DNA of 64,000 nucleotides, from NCBI RefSeq assembly GCF_000313755.1, contig NZ_AMZB01000133.1, positions 1 to 64,000 of the forward strand, written 5' to 3'. The DNA is from Pseudomonas nitroreducens TX1 (GTDB lineage: Bacteria; Pseudomonadota; Gammaproteobacteria; Pseudomonadales; Pseudomonadaceae). Both the position numbers and the translations under genes were made by a program. Below, piece by piece: positions 16,372-24,982 of the stretch (its first letter is position 1; each line of letters begins with the position of its first letter). The notes beneath the pieces are model-generated. The model saw nothing but the letters and a program-made list of their open reading frames with translations, was not told the DNA's origin and searched no databases.

Positions 16372-17400
16372 TTACTTGCTGGCCCAGGCGTTGAAGCGCT
16401 GTTCCAGCTCTTCGCCGTGGTCGATCCAGAACTCGGTGTCCATGGCGCGCGCGTTCTCCAGGTTCTGCGGCGCGGTGGGCAGCTTCGCCGCGATGGCCGG
16501 GTCGATCAGCGGGATGGTGTTCTTGTTGGTCGGGCCGTAGGGGATATTCTCGGCGAAGACCTTCTGGTGCTCGGGCTTGTTGGCCAGCGCGATGAACTGC
16601 TCGGAGAGGTCCTTCTTCGGACTGCCCTTGACGATGGCCCAGTGGTCCAGGTCGTAGATGCTGCCGTTCCACTGCATGGCGAAGTCGCGGCCTTCCTTCT
16701 GCGCGGTGGCGACGCGTCCGTTGTAGGCGCTGGTCATCACCACGTCACCGGCGGCCAGCCACTGCAGCGGTTGCGCACCGGCCTCCCACCACTGGATATA
16801 CGGCTTGATCTCGTCGAGCTTCTTGAACGCGCGGTCCACACCTTCCTTGGTGCCCAGCACCTTGTACAGGTCGGCCTGCTTCACGCCGTCGGCTTCCAGG
16901 GCGAATTCCAGGGTGAACTTGGCGCCACGGCGCAGGCCGCGCTTGCCGGGGAATTTCTTCACGTCCCAGAAATCGGCCCAGCCGGTGGGCGCGCTGGCGA
17001 GCTTCCGGGCGTCGTAGGTGAGCACGGTGGACCAGATGAAGATACCCACGCCGCAGTCGCTTACGGCAGCGTCGAGGAAGTCCTCGCGCTTGCCCAGCCT
17101 GGACCAGTCGAGCTGCTCGAACAGGCCTTCGCTGCAACCACGGATCAGCTCCGGGGATTCCACCTCGACCACGTCCCAGCTGGTCTTGCCGGTGTCGGCC
17201 ATGACCTTGATCTTGGCCATCTCGCCGTTGTACTCGGCGCCCTGGACGGTGACCTTGGCCTGCTGCTCGAAGGGTTTGTAGAAGGCCTTTTCCTGGGCCA
17301 CCTTGTTGTCTCCACCGAAGGACACCACGGTGAGTGTTTCAGCCTGGGCCTGGGTGGCGGCGCCGGCCAACATCATCAGTGCTATGGCTTTCTTGAACAT
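16372..17400 (-). CDS. PotD-like ABC transporter substrate-binding protein (orphan)
   Basis: 342-residue periplasmic binding protein with a signal peptide (MFKKAIALMMLAGAATQAQA). The mature start TLTVVSFGGDNKVAQEKAFY is that of the PotD/spermidine-putrescine group, as are the later NGRVATAQKEGRDFAMQWNG and GPTNKNTIPLIDP. Start at MFKK, preceded by AGGAG. No permease or ATPase gene is adjacent. It lies 109 bases upstream of the kinase gene in the same direction, and probably captures the substrate of the kinase/phospho-lyase pair, perhaps a cationic amino acid or amino alcohol. The other transporter at 36-40 kb could supply membrane parts (speculative). Confidence 0.82.
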   Translation of the reverse strand: MFKKAIALMMLAGAATQAQAETLTVVSFGGDNKVAQEKAFYKPFEQQAKVTVQGAEYNGEMAKIKVMADTGKTSWDVVEVESPELIRGCSEGLFEQLDWSRLGKREDFLDAAVSDCGVGIFIWSTVLTYDARKLASAPTGWADFWDVKKFPGKRGLRRGAKFTLEFALEADGVKQADLYKVLGTKEGVDRAFKKLDEIKPYIQWWEAGAQPLQWLAAGDVVMTSAYNGRVATAQKEGRDFAMQWNGSIYDLDHWAIVKGSPKKDLSEQFIALANKPEHQKVFAENIPYGPTNKNTIPLIDPAIAAKLPTAPQNLENARAMDTEFWIDHGEELEQRFNAWASK

Positions 17401-17623
17401 GCGATGACTCCTGAGCGGGCCAATCCGGCCCATGAATAAGAGGGCAGCTTCAAGAGTGGGGCGCTACGCCGGATCAAGCTGGAAGGCCGGCTGATACGCC
17501 CTCGGACATCAGGGAGAAGAACGGGCGGAACGGGTGAAGTCGATCATGGGAAGGTGCTCCGTTTCTTGTTGTTGTTCGGATAGCTCGTAGTAGGACCAAG
17601 CTGGGCCGATTAAAACATCTTCC

Positions 17624-17645
17624 AAAACATGATGCATCATGTTTT
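17624..17645. promoter_or_regulatory. 22-bp perfect palindrome, probable GntR operator
   Basis: AAAACATGATG followed directly by its exact reverse complement CATCATGTTTT. It lies between the divergent binding-protein gene (start 17400) and SDR gene (start 17698), 52 bases before the SDR ATG. A partial copy (TAAAACATCTT) precedes it at 17611-17621. Position and symmetry fit an operator for the GntR/FCD regulator encoded at 18505. The regulator-site pairing is inference. Confidence 0.72.
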
Positions 17646-17697
17646 TATTGGCGACATAGGTCCACGGACCCAAACGAACAGCAAAGGGGATGCACTT

Positions 17698-18432
17698 ATG
17701 AACCAGACCCGTACCTTGCTTCTCACCGGCGCCAGCCGCGGCATCGGCCACGCCACGGTGAAGCACTTCAACGCCGCCGGCTGGCGGGTGTTCACCGCTT
17801 CGCGCCAGGACTGGAGCGCCGAATGCCCCTGGGCCGAAGGGTTGATCAACCACATCCACCTCGACCTGGAAGACATCGACAGCGTGCAGGCCAGCCTGCC
17901 GATGATCCGCGAGAAGCTCGGTGGCACCCTGCATGCCCTGGTGAACAACGCCGGTATCTCGCCCAAGGGCCCGGAAGGCGAGCGCCTGGGCGTGTTGGGC
18001 AGCGACTACGGCACCTGGCTCAAGGTGTTCAACGTCAACCTGTTCTCCACGGCCTTGCTGGCGCGCGGGCTGTTCGACGAGTTGAAGGCGGCCAAGGGCT
18101 CGGTGATCAACGTCACCTCCATCGCCGGCTCCCGCGTGCATCCGTTCGCCGGTGCCGCCTATGCCTGCTCGAAGGCCGCGCTGGCAGCGCTGACCCGCGA
18201 GATGGCCCACGACTTCGGCCCGCACGGTGTGCGGGTGAATGCCATCGCGCCCGGGGAAATCGACACGGCCATCCTGTCCTCGGGCACCGAGCTGATCGTC
18301 GAGCGCGACATTCCCATGCACCGCCTGGGCAAGCCGGAGGAGGTCGCCTCGCTGATCCACTTCCTCTGCACCAGCGGCGCGTCCTACGTGAACGGCGCGG
18401 AAATCCACGTCAACGGCGGCCAGCATGTGTGA
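17698..18432 (+). CDS. Short-chain dehydrogenase/reductase, classical type
   Basis: 244-residue classical SDR: TGASRGIGHA near residue 8 binds the nucleotide, LVNNAGISPKG is the NNAG motif, NVTSIAGS carries the catalytic Ser, YACSK has the catalytic Tyr and Lys, and INVNGG-like HVNGGQHV ends the protein. Resembles 3-oxoacyl-ACP reductase-type enzymes. Start MNQTRTL follows AAGGGGA; a longer frame would cross the palindrome. It may oxidise or reduce an intermediate of the neighbouring kinase/phospho-lyase pathway (inference from position). Confidence 0.87.
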   Translation: MNQTRTLLLTGASRGIGHATVKHFNAAGWRVFTASRQDWSAECPWAEGLINHIHLDLEDIDSVQASLPMIREKLGGTLHALVNNAGISPKGPEGERLGVLGSDYGTWLKVFNVNLFSTALLARGLFDELKAAKGSVINVTSIAGSRVHPFAGAAYACSKAALAALTREMAHDFGPHGVRVNAIAPGEIDTAILSSGTELIVERDIPMHRLGKPEEVASLIHFLCTSGASYVNGAEIHVNGGQHV

Positions 18433-18504
18433 AACCGGTTGGCATTCGCAGCGAGCAGCGACCATCATGCGCGCCCGAATTCCGCACCACGCGATGAGAC
18501 GGCC

Positions 18505-19191
18505 ATGAACTACCCGATCGAAGGGCTCAATCATTCCTACCTGGGCAGCGGCGTGTACGCGCTTCTGCGCGAGGCTTTGATCACCGGTCGCTTCAAGCCC
18601 GACGACCGCCTGCGCATCCGCGACCTCGCCCAGCAGCTTGGCACCAGCGTCACCCCGGTGCGCGATGCCATCCTGCAACTGGCCAAGGAACAGGCGCTGG
18701 TGCTCAAGACGCCGCGTGACATCCGCGTGCCGTTGCTGACCCGCGAGCAATACCTGGAGATCCGCAGCATCCGCGTTGCGCTCGAAGGCCTTGCCGCGCA
18801 GACCGCCGCCGAACGCGCCAGTGACGCGCAGCTGGATGATCTGGAAGCCAACATCCGCGAGAACCTCGACGCGATTCACGCCGACGATCTGGTGCTGGCG
18901 CTCAAACTCAACCAGGCCTTCCACTTTGCCCTCGCCGACATCGCCGGCATGCCGCTGCTGCGTGCCTTCCTCGACAGCCTGTGGATGCGCACCGGCCCGC
19001 TGATCGCCCAGGCCTACGCCGACTTCAACGAACGCATGGCCATCGAGCACCACTGGGATGTCCTGCGCGCCCTGCGCGAACGCAACGGCGCCGCCGCACG
19101 CGAGGCAATCCACGCCGACCTGCTGGACGGCAGTGAAAAGATGCTGGAGTTCATCGCCCAGACCGAACAACCGGAGCAGGAAGCCGGCTGA
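18505..19191 (+). CDS. GntR-family regulator with FCD domain
   Basis: 228-residue regulator. The N-terminal winged helix (VYALLREALITGRFKPDDRL, RDLAQQLGTSVTPVRDAILQL) is GntR. The helical C-terminal part from about residue 85 (IRSIRVALEGLAAQTAAERA, NQAFHFALADIAGMP) is an FCD ligand domain, typically binding organic acids via metal. Located 72 bases after the SDR gene in the same direction. Likely controls both divergent units through the palindrome at 17624-17645. Confidence 0.9.
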   Translation: MNYPIEGLNHSYLGSGVYALLREALITGRFKPDDRLRIRDLAQQLGTSVTPVRDAILQLAKEQALVLKTPRDIRVPLLTREQYLEIRSIRVALEGLAAQTAAERASDAQLDDLEANIRENLDAIHADDLVLALKLNQAFHFALADIAGMPLLRAFLDSLWMRTGPLIAQAYADFNERMAIEHHWDVLRALRERNGAAAREAIHADLLDGSEKMLEFIAQTEQPEQEAG

Positions 19192-19227
19192 CCGATCCCG
19201 GCGCGCGAATGTAAGACCGGCCGTCCT

Positions 19228-19304
19228 GTAGGAGCGAGCTTGCTCGCGAACCGCTTGGCGCGGCGATAGGCGGCGAAATCCTTCGCGAGCAAGCTCGCTC
19301 CTAC
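19228..19304. repeat. REP palindrome pair (BIME-like)
   Basis: GTAGGAGCGAGCTTGCTCGC starts at 19228; the inverted unit ending GCTCGCTCCTAC is 19282-19304. It lies between the convergent gntR and CoA-transferase genes and is the same unit as at 6337 and 63619. It may serve as a bidirectional transcription barrier. Confidence 0.9.
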
Positions 19305-19314
19305 AAGTCTCGTG

Positions 19315-20514
19315 TCAGACGGCGCCGACCTTGCGCAGCGCGGCGATAGTCGTCGCGTCGTAACCCAGCCCGCTCAGCACCTCATCGGTATGCTCGCCCA
19401 GCTTGGGCCCGATCCACTCGGCGCTACCGGGGGTGTCGGAGAGCTTGGGCACGATGCCCGGCATGCGGAACGGCTTGCCATCCGGCAGCTTCGCCGAGAG
19501 GAACATCTCGCGGGCGAGGAATTGCGGGTCGCTGAACATGTCCTCGGCGGAGAAGATGCGGCTGGCCGGTACTTCGGCTTCGCTCAGCACCTTGAGCACC
19601 GTCTCCAGCGATTCGGAGCGCGCCCAGCGGTCGATGATGCCGTAGAGCTCATCGCGCCGTGCATCGCGGCCGTCGTTGCTGGCAAGGGCCGGGTCTTCGG
19701 CGAGATCGAGGCGGCCGATGGCGGTCATGAAGCGGCGGAAGATGGCGTCACCGTTGGCTGCGATCTGCACGTGCTTGCCATCCGCCGTGGTGTGCACGGA
19801 GGACGGCGTGATACCGGGCATGATGTTGCCTGTGCGCTCGCGGATGAAACCGAACACGTCGAACTCCGGAACCATGGACTCCATCATGGCGAACACCGCC
19901 TCGTAGAGCGCCACGTCGACCACCTGGCCGGGGCCGCCGTTCACCTCGCGATGCCGCAGCGCCATCAGCGCGCCGATCACGCCCCACAGCGCGGCGATGG
20001 AGTCGCCGATGGAAATGCCGGTGCGCACCGGCGGACGATCCTCGAAACCGGTGATGTAGCGCAGCCCGCCCATGGATTCGCCCACCGCGCCAAAGCCGGG
20101 CTGATCCTTGTAGGGGCCGCTCTGGCCAAAGCCGGACAGGCGCACCATGACCAGCTTCGGGTTCAGCGCATGGATCACCTCCCAGCCCAGGCCGAGCTTT
20201 TCCAGCACGCCGGGGCGGAAGTTCTCGATCAAGATGTCGGCCTCGGCCAGCAGCTTCTTCAGCACCTCGCGGCCGGACTCATGCTTGAGGTTCAGCGTCA
20301 GCGAGCGCTTGTTGCGCGCCTGCACGAACCACCACAGCGAGGTGCCTTCGTAAAGCTTGCGCCACTTGCGCAACGGATCGCCGCCATCGGGGGATTCGAC
20401 CTTGATGACGTCGGCGCCGAATTCCGCGCACAGGCGCGAGGCGAAAGGGCCGGCGATCAGGGTGCCGAGTTCGATGACCTTGAGGCCGGCGAGGGGTTTG
20501 GCGGTGCTGTTCAT
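19315..20514 (-). CDS. CaiB/BaiF-type (family III) CoA transferase
   Basis: 399-residue family III CoA transferase. The N-terminal LAGLKVIELGTLIAGPFASR and FGADVIKVESPDGGDP are typical, as are NKRSLTLNLKHESGREVLKK and ENFRPGVLEKLGL. The catalytic aspartate is expected in GISIGDSIAALWGV. Moves CoA between carboxylic acids in the cytoplasm; substrate unknown. Convergent with the gntR gene, so it is a separate transcription unit. Start at MNSTAKPLAG. Confidence 0.9.
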   Translation of the reverse strand: MNSTAKPLAGLKVIELGTLIAGPFASRLCAEFGADVIKVESPDGGDPLRKWRKLYEGTSLWWFVQARNKRSLTLNLKHESGREVLKKLLAEADILIENFRPGVLEKLGLGWEVIHALNPKLVMVRLSGFGQSGPYKDQPGFGAVGESMGGLRYITGFEDRPPVRTGISIGDSIAALWGVIGALMALRHREVNGGPGQVVDVALYEAVFAMMESMVPEFDVFGFIRERTGNIMPGITPSSVHTTADGKHVQIAANGDAIFRRFMTAIGRLDLAEDPALASNDGRDARRDELYGIIDRWARSESLETVLKVLSEAEVPASRIFSAEDMFSDPQFLAREMFLSAKLPDGKPFRMPGIVPKLSDTPGSAEWIGPKLGEHTDEVLSGLGYDATTIAALRKVGAV

Positions 20515-20774
20515 CGGTCTGTCCGATCAGATGGGAATCGCCGGACTCTAACCCTTGTGCGTCGCTTCGAACAGGCCGCCGGGCAGACGCCTGGCAACGG
20601 CGCTTTGCGCCGACCTTTGGCGCGCGTAGAGTAGCGGCATTCAAGGATGTTTCTTACTTCAGCTCGCCGGTTTTCGGACAGGTACACCGTGATGCGCTCG
20701 CCGATTCGCAAACAGCCCCTTGGCCTGGCGGCATTCCCCGACGAATGCGCGCAGGCGGGTGGCGAGGGGGCTGC

Positions 20775-21953
20775 ATGACGTTGCATTTGCCGACGCTGGT
20801 TGTCGTCGACCTCTACGTCCTGACCCTGGTAGGTGTGCTGATGGCTTTCGCCTGGCACAGCGGCCGCCGCGACCCGACCCTGGGCTACATGAGCGCCGCG
20901 CTGCTGCTGGGCGCCATCGGTACTTTCCTCGGCACCCTGCGTGGAATGGGCTTCGACTGGGTGGCGATCCTGCTGGGCAACGTTGTGCTGCACCTGTCTT
21001 CGGCCATGACCTGGACGGCCATGCGCGTCTTCGCCGGGCGCAAGCCGAACTGGCCGCTGATGGGGACGGGCGCTGCGCTCTGGGCGGTGCTCTGCCTGGT
21101 CCCGGCTTTCTACGAGTCCCTTCCCGCGCGAGTGCTGGTCAGCACGGCGATCACCATTGCCTTTTGTCTGGCATCCATCGCCGAGCTCTGGCGCAGTCGC
21201 CTCAAGCTGGAAGTGGAGCTACGCCCGACCCTGGCGCTGCTGGTCCTGCATACCATCGTCTACGGTGTGCGCCTGGTGGTGGATCGCGGCATGCCGTTCG
21301 CCAGCGTCGCCAACAACGGCCAGGGCTCGACCTTCTTCACCTTCCTGGTCTTCGAGACCATGCTGTTTGCCATCGGCATCGCCTTCGCCACCCTGGCGAT
21401 GGTGAAGGAGCGCGCCGAGCTGCAGTTCCGCAGCGCCGCCCTGAGTGACCCACTGACCGGGGTGGGTAACCGCCGCGCCTTCATGGAAACCGGCGAGCGC
21501 CTGCTGCGCCTGTGCGCCGAGCGCGGCGAGCAGGCCTCGCTGCTGCTTTGCGACCTGGACAACTTCAAGCGCCTCAACGACTCCTTCGGCCACCCCGCCG
21601 GCGACCGCGTGCTGGTGGAATTCAGCCGCATCACCGCCTCGCGCATGCGCAAGCACGACCAGTTCGCCCGCATCGGCGGCGAAGAATTCGCCTGCCTGCT
21701 GGTGGCGGCCGATACCGAGGGCGCCTGCCAGGTGGCCGAGCGGGTGCGCCGCGAGTTCGCCGAGCTGCCTTTCATGGCCGAGGGCCAGTTGAGCGTGAGC
21801 ATTGGCATCGCTACCACGCGCGAGGCGGGGCATGACCTGCTGCGCCTGTTATCGCTGGCCGACCAGGCGCTCTATGCTGCCAAGGCCAAGGGCCGCAACC
21901 GCATCGAGCTGGCCGCGCCTGAGCCCGGAGCCGACCGACGTCCGCGCACTTGA
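20775..21953 (+). CDS. Membrane-bound diguanylate cyclase
   Basis: 392-residue c-di-GMP synthase. The first ~215 residues hold six or seven transmembrane helices. A short linker leads to a GGDEF domain (about 220-385) with active-site GGEEF in RIGGEEFACLL and an I-site RKHD five residues upstream, so it should be both active and product-inhibited. DPLTGVGNRRAF and DLDNFKRLNDSFGH are conserved nucleotide and metal-binding segments. The start at ATG 20775 puts the first helix close to the N-terminus; a 10-codon extension is possible. No EAL domain is present. Confidence 0.93.
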   Translation: MTLHLPTLVVVDLYVLTLVGVLMAFAWHSGRRDPTLGYMSAALLLGAIGTFLGTLRGMGFDWVAILLGNVVLHLSSAMTWTAMRVFAGRKPNWPLMGTGAALWAVLCLVPAFYESLPARVLVSTAITIAFCLASIAELWRSRLKLEVELRPTLALLVLHTIVYGVRLVVDRGMPFASVANNGQGSTFFTFLVFETMLFAIGIAFATLAMVKERAELQFRSAALSDPLTGVGNRRAFMETGERLLRLCAERGEQASLLLCDLDNFKRLNDSFGHPAGDRVLVEFSRITASRMRKHDQFARIGGEEFACLLVAADTEGACQVAERVRREFAELPFMAEGQLSVSIGIATTREAGHDLLRLLSLADQALYAAKAKGRNRIELAAPEPGADRRPRT

Positions 21954-22014
21954 GCCACGGTGGCGGCGCTTTCGCGGTAGACTTGCCGCCTTCGAAAATT
22001 CGCCGGGAACTCCC

Positions 22015-22554
22015 ATGGCCCTGTCCGCCACGCCCTACAAAGCCGATATCAGCCTGACCGACCTCGACCGGGGGGTCTACGAGACCCTGCGCTTCACCGT
22101 CGCCCGTCATCCCTCGGAAACCGAGGAGCGCCTGGCGGTGCGCCTGCTCGCCTACGTCATCTGGTACAACGAGCAGCTGGCGTTCGGACGCGGCCTGTCC
22201 GACGTGGAAGAGCCCTCGCTCTGGGAAAAGAGCCTGGACGACCGCGTGCTGCACTGGATCGAAGTCGGCCAGCCCGACGCTGACCGGCTGACCTGGTGCT
22301 CGCGCCGCTGCGAGAAGCTGACCCTGGTCGCCTATGGCAACCTGCGCGTGTGGACCACCAAGGTGCTCGACAGCGTGCGCCACCTGAAGAACCTCAACGT
22401 CGTCGCCATGCCCCAGGACGCGCTGGAGGAAATCTCCCGCGATTTGCCGCGTTCGATCAACTGGACCGTGATGATCAGCGAAGGGACCATCTTCGTGACC
22501 GACGAGCGCGGCCAGCACGAGCTGCAGGTGGAATGGCTGATGGGCGAACGCTAA
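22015..22554 (+). CDS. yaeQ: YaeQ family protein
   Basis: 179-residue YaeQ protein. The N-terminal ATPYKADISLTDLDRGVYE and HPSETEERLAVRLLAYVIWY are characteristic. The later LWEKSLDDRVLHWIEVGQPD and LPRSINWTVMISEGTIFVTD are too. YaeQ has a PD-(D/E)XK-like fold, but its role is unsettled (a suppressor effect on RfaH has been reported for the E. coli protein). Full length. Upstream of recJ on the same strand, as I recall for P. aeruginosa. Confidence 0.92.
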   Translation: MALSATPYKADISLTDLDRGVYETLRFTVARHPSETEERLAVRLLAYVIWYNEQLAFGRGLSDVEEPSLWEKSLDDRVLHWIEVGQPDADRLTWCSRRCEKLTLVAYGNLRVWTTKVLDSVRHLKNLNVVAMPQDALEEISRDLPRSINWTVMISEGTIFVTDERGQHELQVEWLMGER

Positions 22555-22586
22555 TCGCGCTAGCTGTGCGTCGGCCCGGCTGCGTT

Positions 22587-22646
22587 GGAAGTAGGCCCGG
22601 GCGTGCTCATTTACTAAAGTAAACTCCGCCGCCCGTGCCTACTTCC
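22587..22646. repeat. Inverted-repeat element between yaeQ and recJ
   Basis: GGAAGTAGGC (22587-22596) is the exact reverse complement of GCCTACTTCC (22637-22646). The centre contains a nested TTTAC-TAAA-GTAAA hairpin (22610-22623). It could fold into one interrupted stem-loop in the 157-base gap before recJ. A terminator, attenuator or dispersed repeat are all possible. Confidence 0.6.
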
Positions 22647-22711
22647 GCCTTGCCGTGCTCTAGCTCGCAAGGCGCGAGATAAGAGTCGAGAAAGGAATAG
22701 TTGGAAGCCTG

Positions 22712-24427
22712 ATGCGCATTGAATCCCGCCCCCTCCCGCCAACCCTGCCCGACCTGGGCGACCTGCCGCCGCTGTTGACCCGTCTTTACGCCGCCCGCGG
22801 CGTACAGAGCGCCGCCGAGCTGGACAAGGGCCTGGCGCGGCTGATCCCGTACCAGCAGCTCAAGGGTGTGGACGCGGCGGTGGAGCTGCTGGTCGATGCG
22901 CTGGAAAAGGGTCAGCGGATTCTCTACGTCGGCGACTTCGACGCTGATGGCGCTACCGCCAGCAGCGTCGGCGTGCTGGCGCTGCGCATGCTCGGCGCGG
23001 CCTGGGTCGATTACCTGGTGCCCAACCGCTTCGAGTACGGCTACGGCCTGACCCCGGAAATCGTCGCCGTGGCGCTGGAGAAGGGCCCGGAGCTGCTGGT
23101 GACCGTGGACAACGGCATCTCCAGTATCGACGGCGTGGCCGCCGCCAAGGCCGCCGGCCTGCGCGTGCTGGTCACCGACCACCACCTGCCGGGGCCGGAG
23201 CTGCCCGCCGCCGATGCGATCGTTAACCCGAACCAGCCCGGCTGCGATTTCCCCAGCAAGGCCATGGCCGGTGTCGGTGTGATCTTCTACGTGATGCTCG
23301 CTCTGCGCGCCCGCCTGCGTGAACGCGGCTGGTTCGCTGCGCGCGGTATCGCCGAGCCGAACCTCGCCGAACTGCTCGACCTAGTGTCCCTGGGCAGCGT
23401 CGCCGACGTGGTGCCGCTGGACGCCAACAACCGCATCCTGGTGCACCAGGGCCTCGCTCGCATCCGTGCCGGCCGCGCCCGCCCAGGCCTGCGTGCGCTG
23501 CTGGAGGTCGCCGGGCGCGATTGCCGGCGCATCACCTCCACGGACCTAGGCTTCATCCTCGGCCCGCGCCTGAACGCCGCCGGCCGCCTGGATGACATGT
23601 CTCTGGGGATCGAGCTGCTGCTCTGTGAGGACGAAAGCGTCGCCCGTGACATGGCCGTGCAGCTCGACCAGCTCAACCAGGACCGCAAGGCCATCGAGCA
23701 GGGCATGCAGCGCGAGGCGCTGGCCCAGCTCAAGGAGCTGCCGATGGAAGAGATGCCTTTCGGCCTGTGCCTGTTCGACCCGGAATGGCACCAGGGCGTG
23801 ATCGGTATCCTCGCCTCGCGCCTGAAGGAGCGTTACCACCGCCCGACCATTGCCTTCGCCGATGCCGGCGATGGCACGCTCAAGGGCTCGGCGCGTTCGG
23901 TACCGGGGTTCCATATCCGCGATGCGCTGGACGCCGTGGCGGCGCGCCACCCGGGGCTGATCAGCAAGTTCGGAGGTCACGCCATGGCCGCCGGCCTGTC
24001 GCTGCCGCAGGAAAACTTCGGCGCCTTCGCCGCCGCCTTCGATGCCGAGGTGCGCCGCCAGCTGGATGAAGACGATCTCACCGGCCGCCTGCTCTCCGAC
24101 GGCCAGCTGGGCGCCGAGGAGTTCCACCTGGAACTGGCCCGCGCCCTGCGCCAGGCCGGGCCCTGGGGCCAGCATTTTCCCGAGCCGCTGTTCCACGGCA
24201 TCTTCCAGATCGTCCAGCAGCGCGTGGTCGGCGAGCGTCACCTGAAGCTGGTGCTCAAGACCGAATGCGGCTCGCTGCAGCTCGACGCCATCGCCTTCAA
24301 CATCGACCGCGAAATCTGGCCGAACCCCACCGTGCGCTGGGCGGAAGTGGCCTATAAGCTGGACGTCAACGAGTTCCGCGGCAACGAAAGCGTGCAACTG
24401 ATGGTGGCGCATATCGCGCCGCGCTGA
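22712..24427 (+). CDS. recJ: Single-stranded-DNA-specific exonuclease RecJ
   Basis: 571-residue 5'-3' ssDNA exonuclease of the DHH phosphoesterase family, acting in RecF-pathway recombination, base excision and mismatch repair. DHH-family motifs are visible: VGDFDADGATASS near residue 72, TVDNGISS near 130, VTDHHLPG near 155, and the DHHA1 motif KFGGHAMAAGLSL near 420. The C-terminal OB-fold region completes the protein. Length is that of Pseudomonas RecJ. Start at MRIESRPLPP. Confidence 0.97.
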   Translation: MRIESRPLPPTLPDLGDLPPLLTRLYAARGVQSAAELDKGLARLIPYQQLKGVDAAVELLVDALEKGQRILYVGDFDADGATASSVGVLALRMLGAAWVDYLVPNRFEYGYGLTPEIVAVALEKGPELLVTVDNGISSIDGVAAAKAAGLRVLVTDHHLPGPELPAADAIVNPNQPGCDFPSKAMAGVGVIFYVMLALRARLRERGWFAARGIAEPNLAELLDLVSLGSVADVVPLDANNRILVHQGLARIRAGRARPGLRALLEVAGRDCRRITSTDLGFILGPRLNAAGRLDDMSLGIELLLCEDESVARDMAVQLDQLNQDRKAIEQGMQREALAQLKELPMEEMPFGLCLFDPEWHQGVIGILASRLKERYHRPTIAFADAGDGTLKGSARSVPGFHIRDALDAVAARHPGLISKFGGHAMAAGLSLPQENFGAFAAAFDAEVRRQLDEDDLTGRLLSDGQLGAEEFHLELARALRQAGPWGQHFPEPLFHGIFQIVQQRVVGERHLKLVLKTECGSLQLDAIAFNIDREIWPNPTVRWAEVAYKLDVNEFRGNESVQLMVAHIAPR

Positions 24428-24501
24428 GAGGGCTTCAGGTCTGCGCGCTCACTGGCACAGGCAGGAACATCTGTCTGCTACTGAAAATCCGTGCCTGGGA
24501 T

Positions 24502-24624
24502 CCCCCTCTCCCCCCGCCCTCTCCCTGAAGGGAGAGGGCGCCGCTCGGTATGGCCGGGAAGTACGGCGTTCCGCTTGCTGCCGTTCAGTCCCCTCTCCCT
24601 TCAGGGAGAGGGTTAGGGAGAGGG
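24502..24624. repeat. Dispersed CCCTCTCCC-type intergenic repeat, copy 2
   Basis: Two hairpins, CCCTCTCCCTGAAGGGAGAG (24518-24537) and CCCTCTCCCTTCAGGGAGAG (about 24591-24610), the second followed by GGTTAGGGAGAGG. It lies between the convergent recJ and 24659 genes. Related to 9571-9689 and 35959-36076, but with a different middle. Confidence 0.72.
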
Positions 24625-24658
24625 CCGATTCTTGCGCCGAGCTATCCCGTTGCGAAGC

Positions 24659-24982
24659 TCAGATGCCTTTGATCTCGCTCGGCTCGACCTCGACCTGATA
24701 CCCCGGCCCGACGTCGAAGAGGATGTAGAAGCCCTCGGCGGGGCGCTTGAAGGTCAGGCTGGAGTCCGCGCCGAGCTTGCCGGGCAGCAGCACTTTGTTG
24801 TCGGCAGCGCTCATCACGTCAAGGGTTACGCCCGGTGCGGCGCTGCCGTCGGTGAAGCCGCCAACGCAGCGGATGGTTTCGGCATCCAGCGCCTTGCATT
24901 CGCAGAAGGGCGCATGGGCCAGGGCGCTGGCGCTGAGGGTGAAGCCCAGCAGCAGGGCGCTGCAGGAGAGGATCGCGTTCAT
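24659..24982 (-). CDS. Small secreted protein of the PepSY operon
   Basis: 107-residue protein with a signal peptide (SALLLGFTLSASALAHA). The mature region starts APFCECKALDAETIRCVGGF, with three cysteines and a CxC that could bind metal or form disulfides, and ends in an Ig-like beta pattern. Its ATG overlaps the stop of the upstream 25503 gene (ATGA). A periplasmic helper of the PepSY membrane protein is plausible; I do not recognise a named family. Confidence 0.72.
   Translation of the reverse strand: MNAILSCSALLLGFTLSASALAHAPFCECKALDAETIRCVGGFTDGSAAPGVTLDVMSAADNKVLLPGKLGADSSLTFKRPAEGFYILFDVGPGYQVEVEPSEIKGI

Noticed and set aside
17509-19170. 553-codon minus-strand frame opposite the SDR and gntR genes
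   Set aside because: Composition is shadow-like (Gly/Val/Gln/His repeats) and it crosses the divergent promoter and palindrome; the plus-strand genes have full domain motifs.
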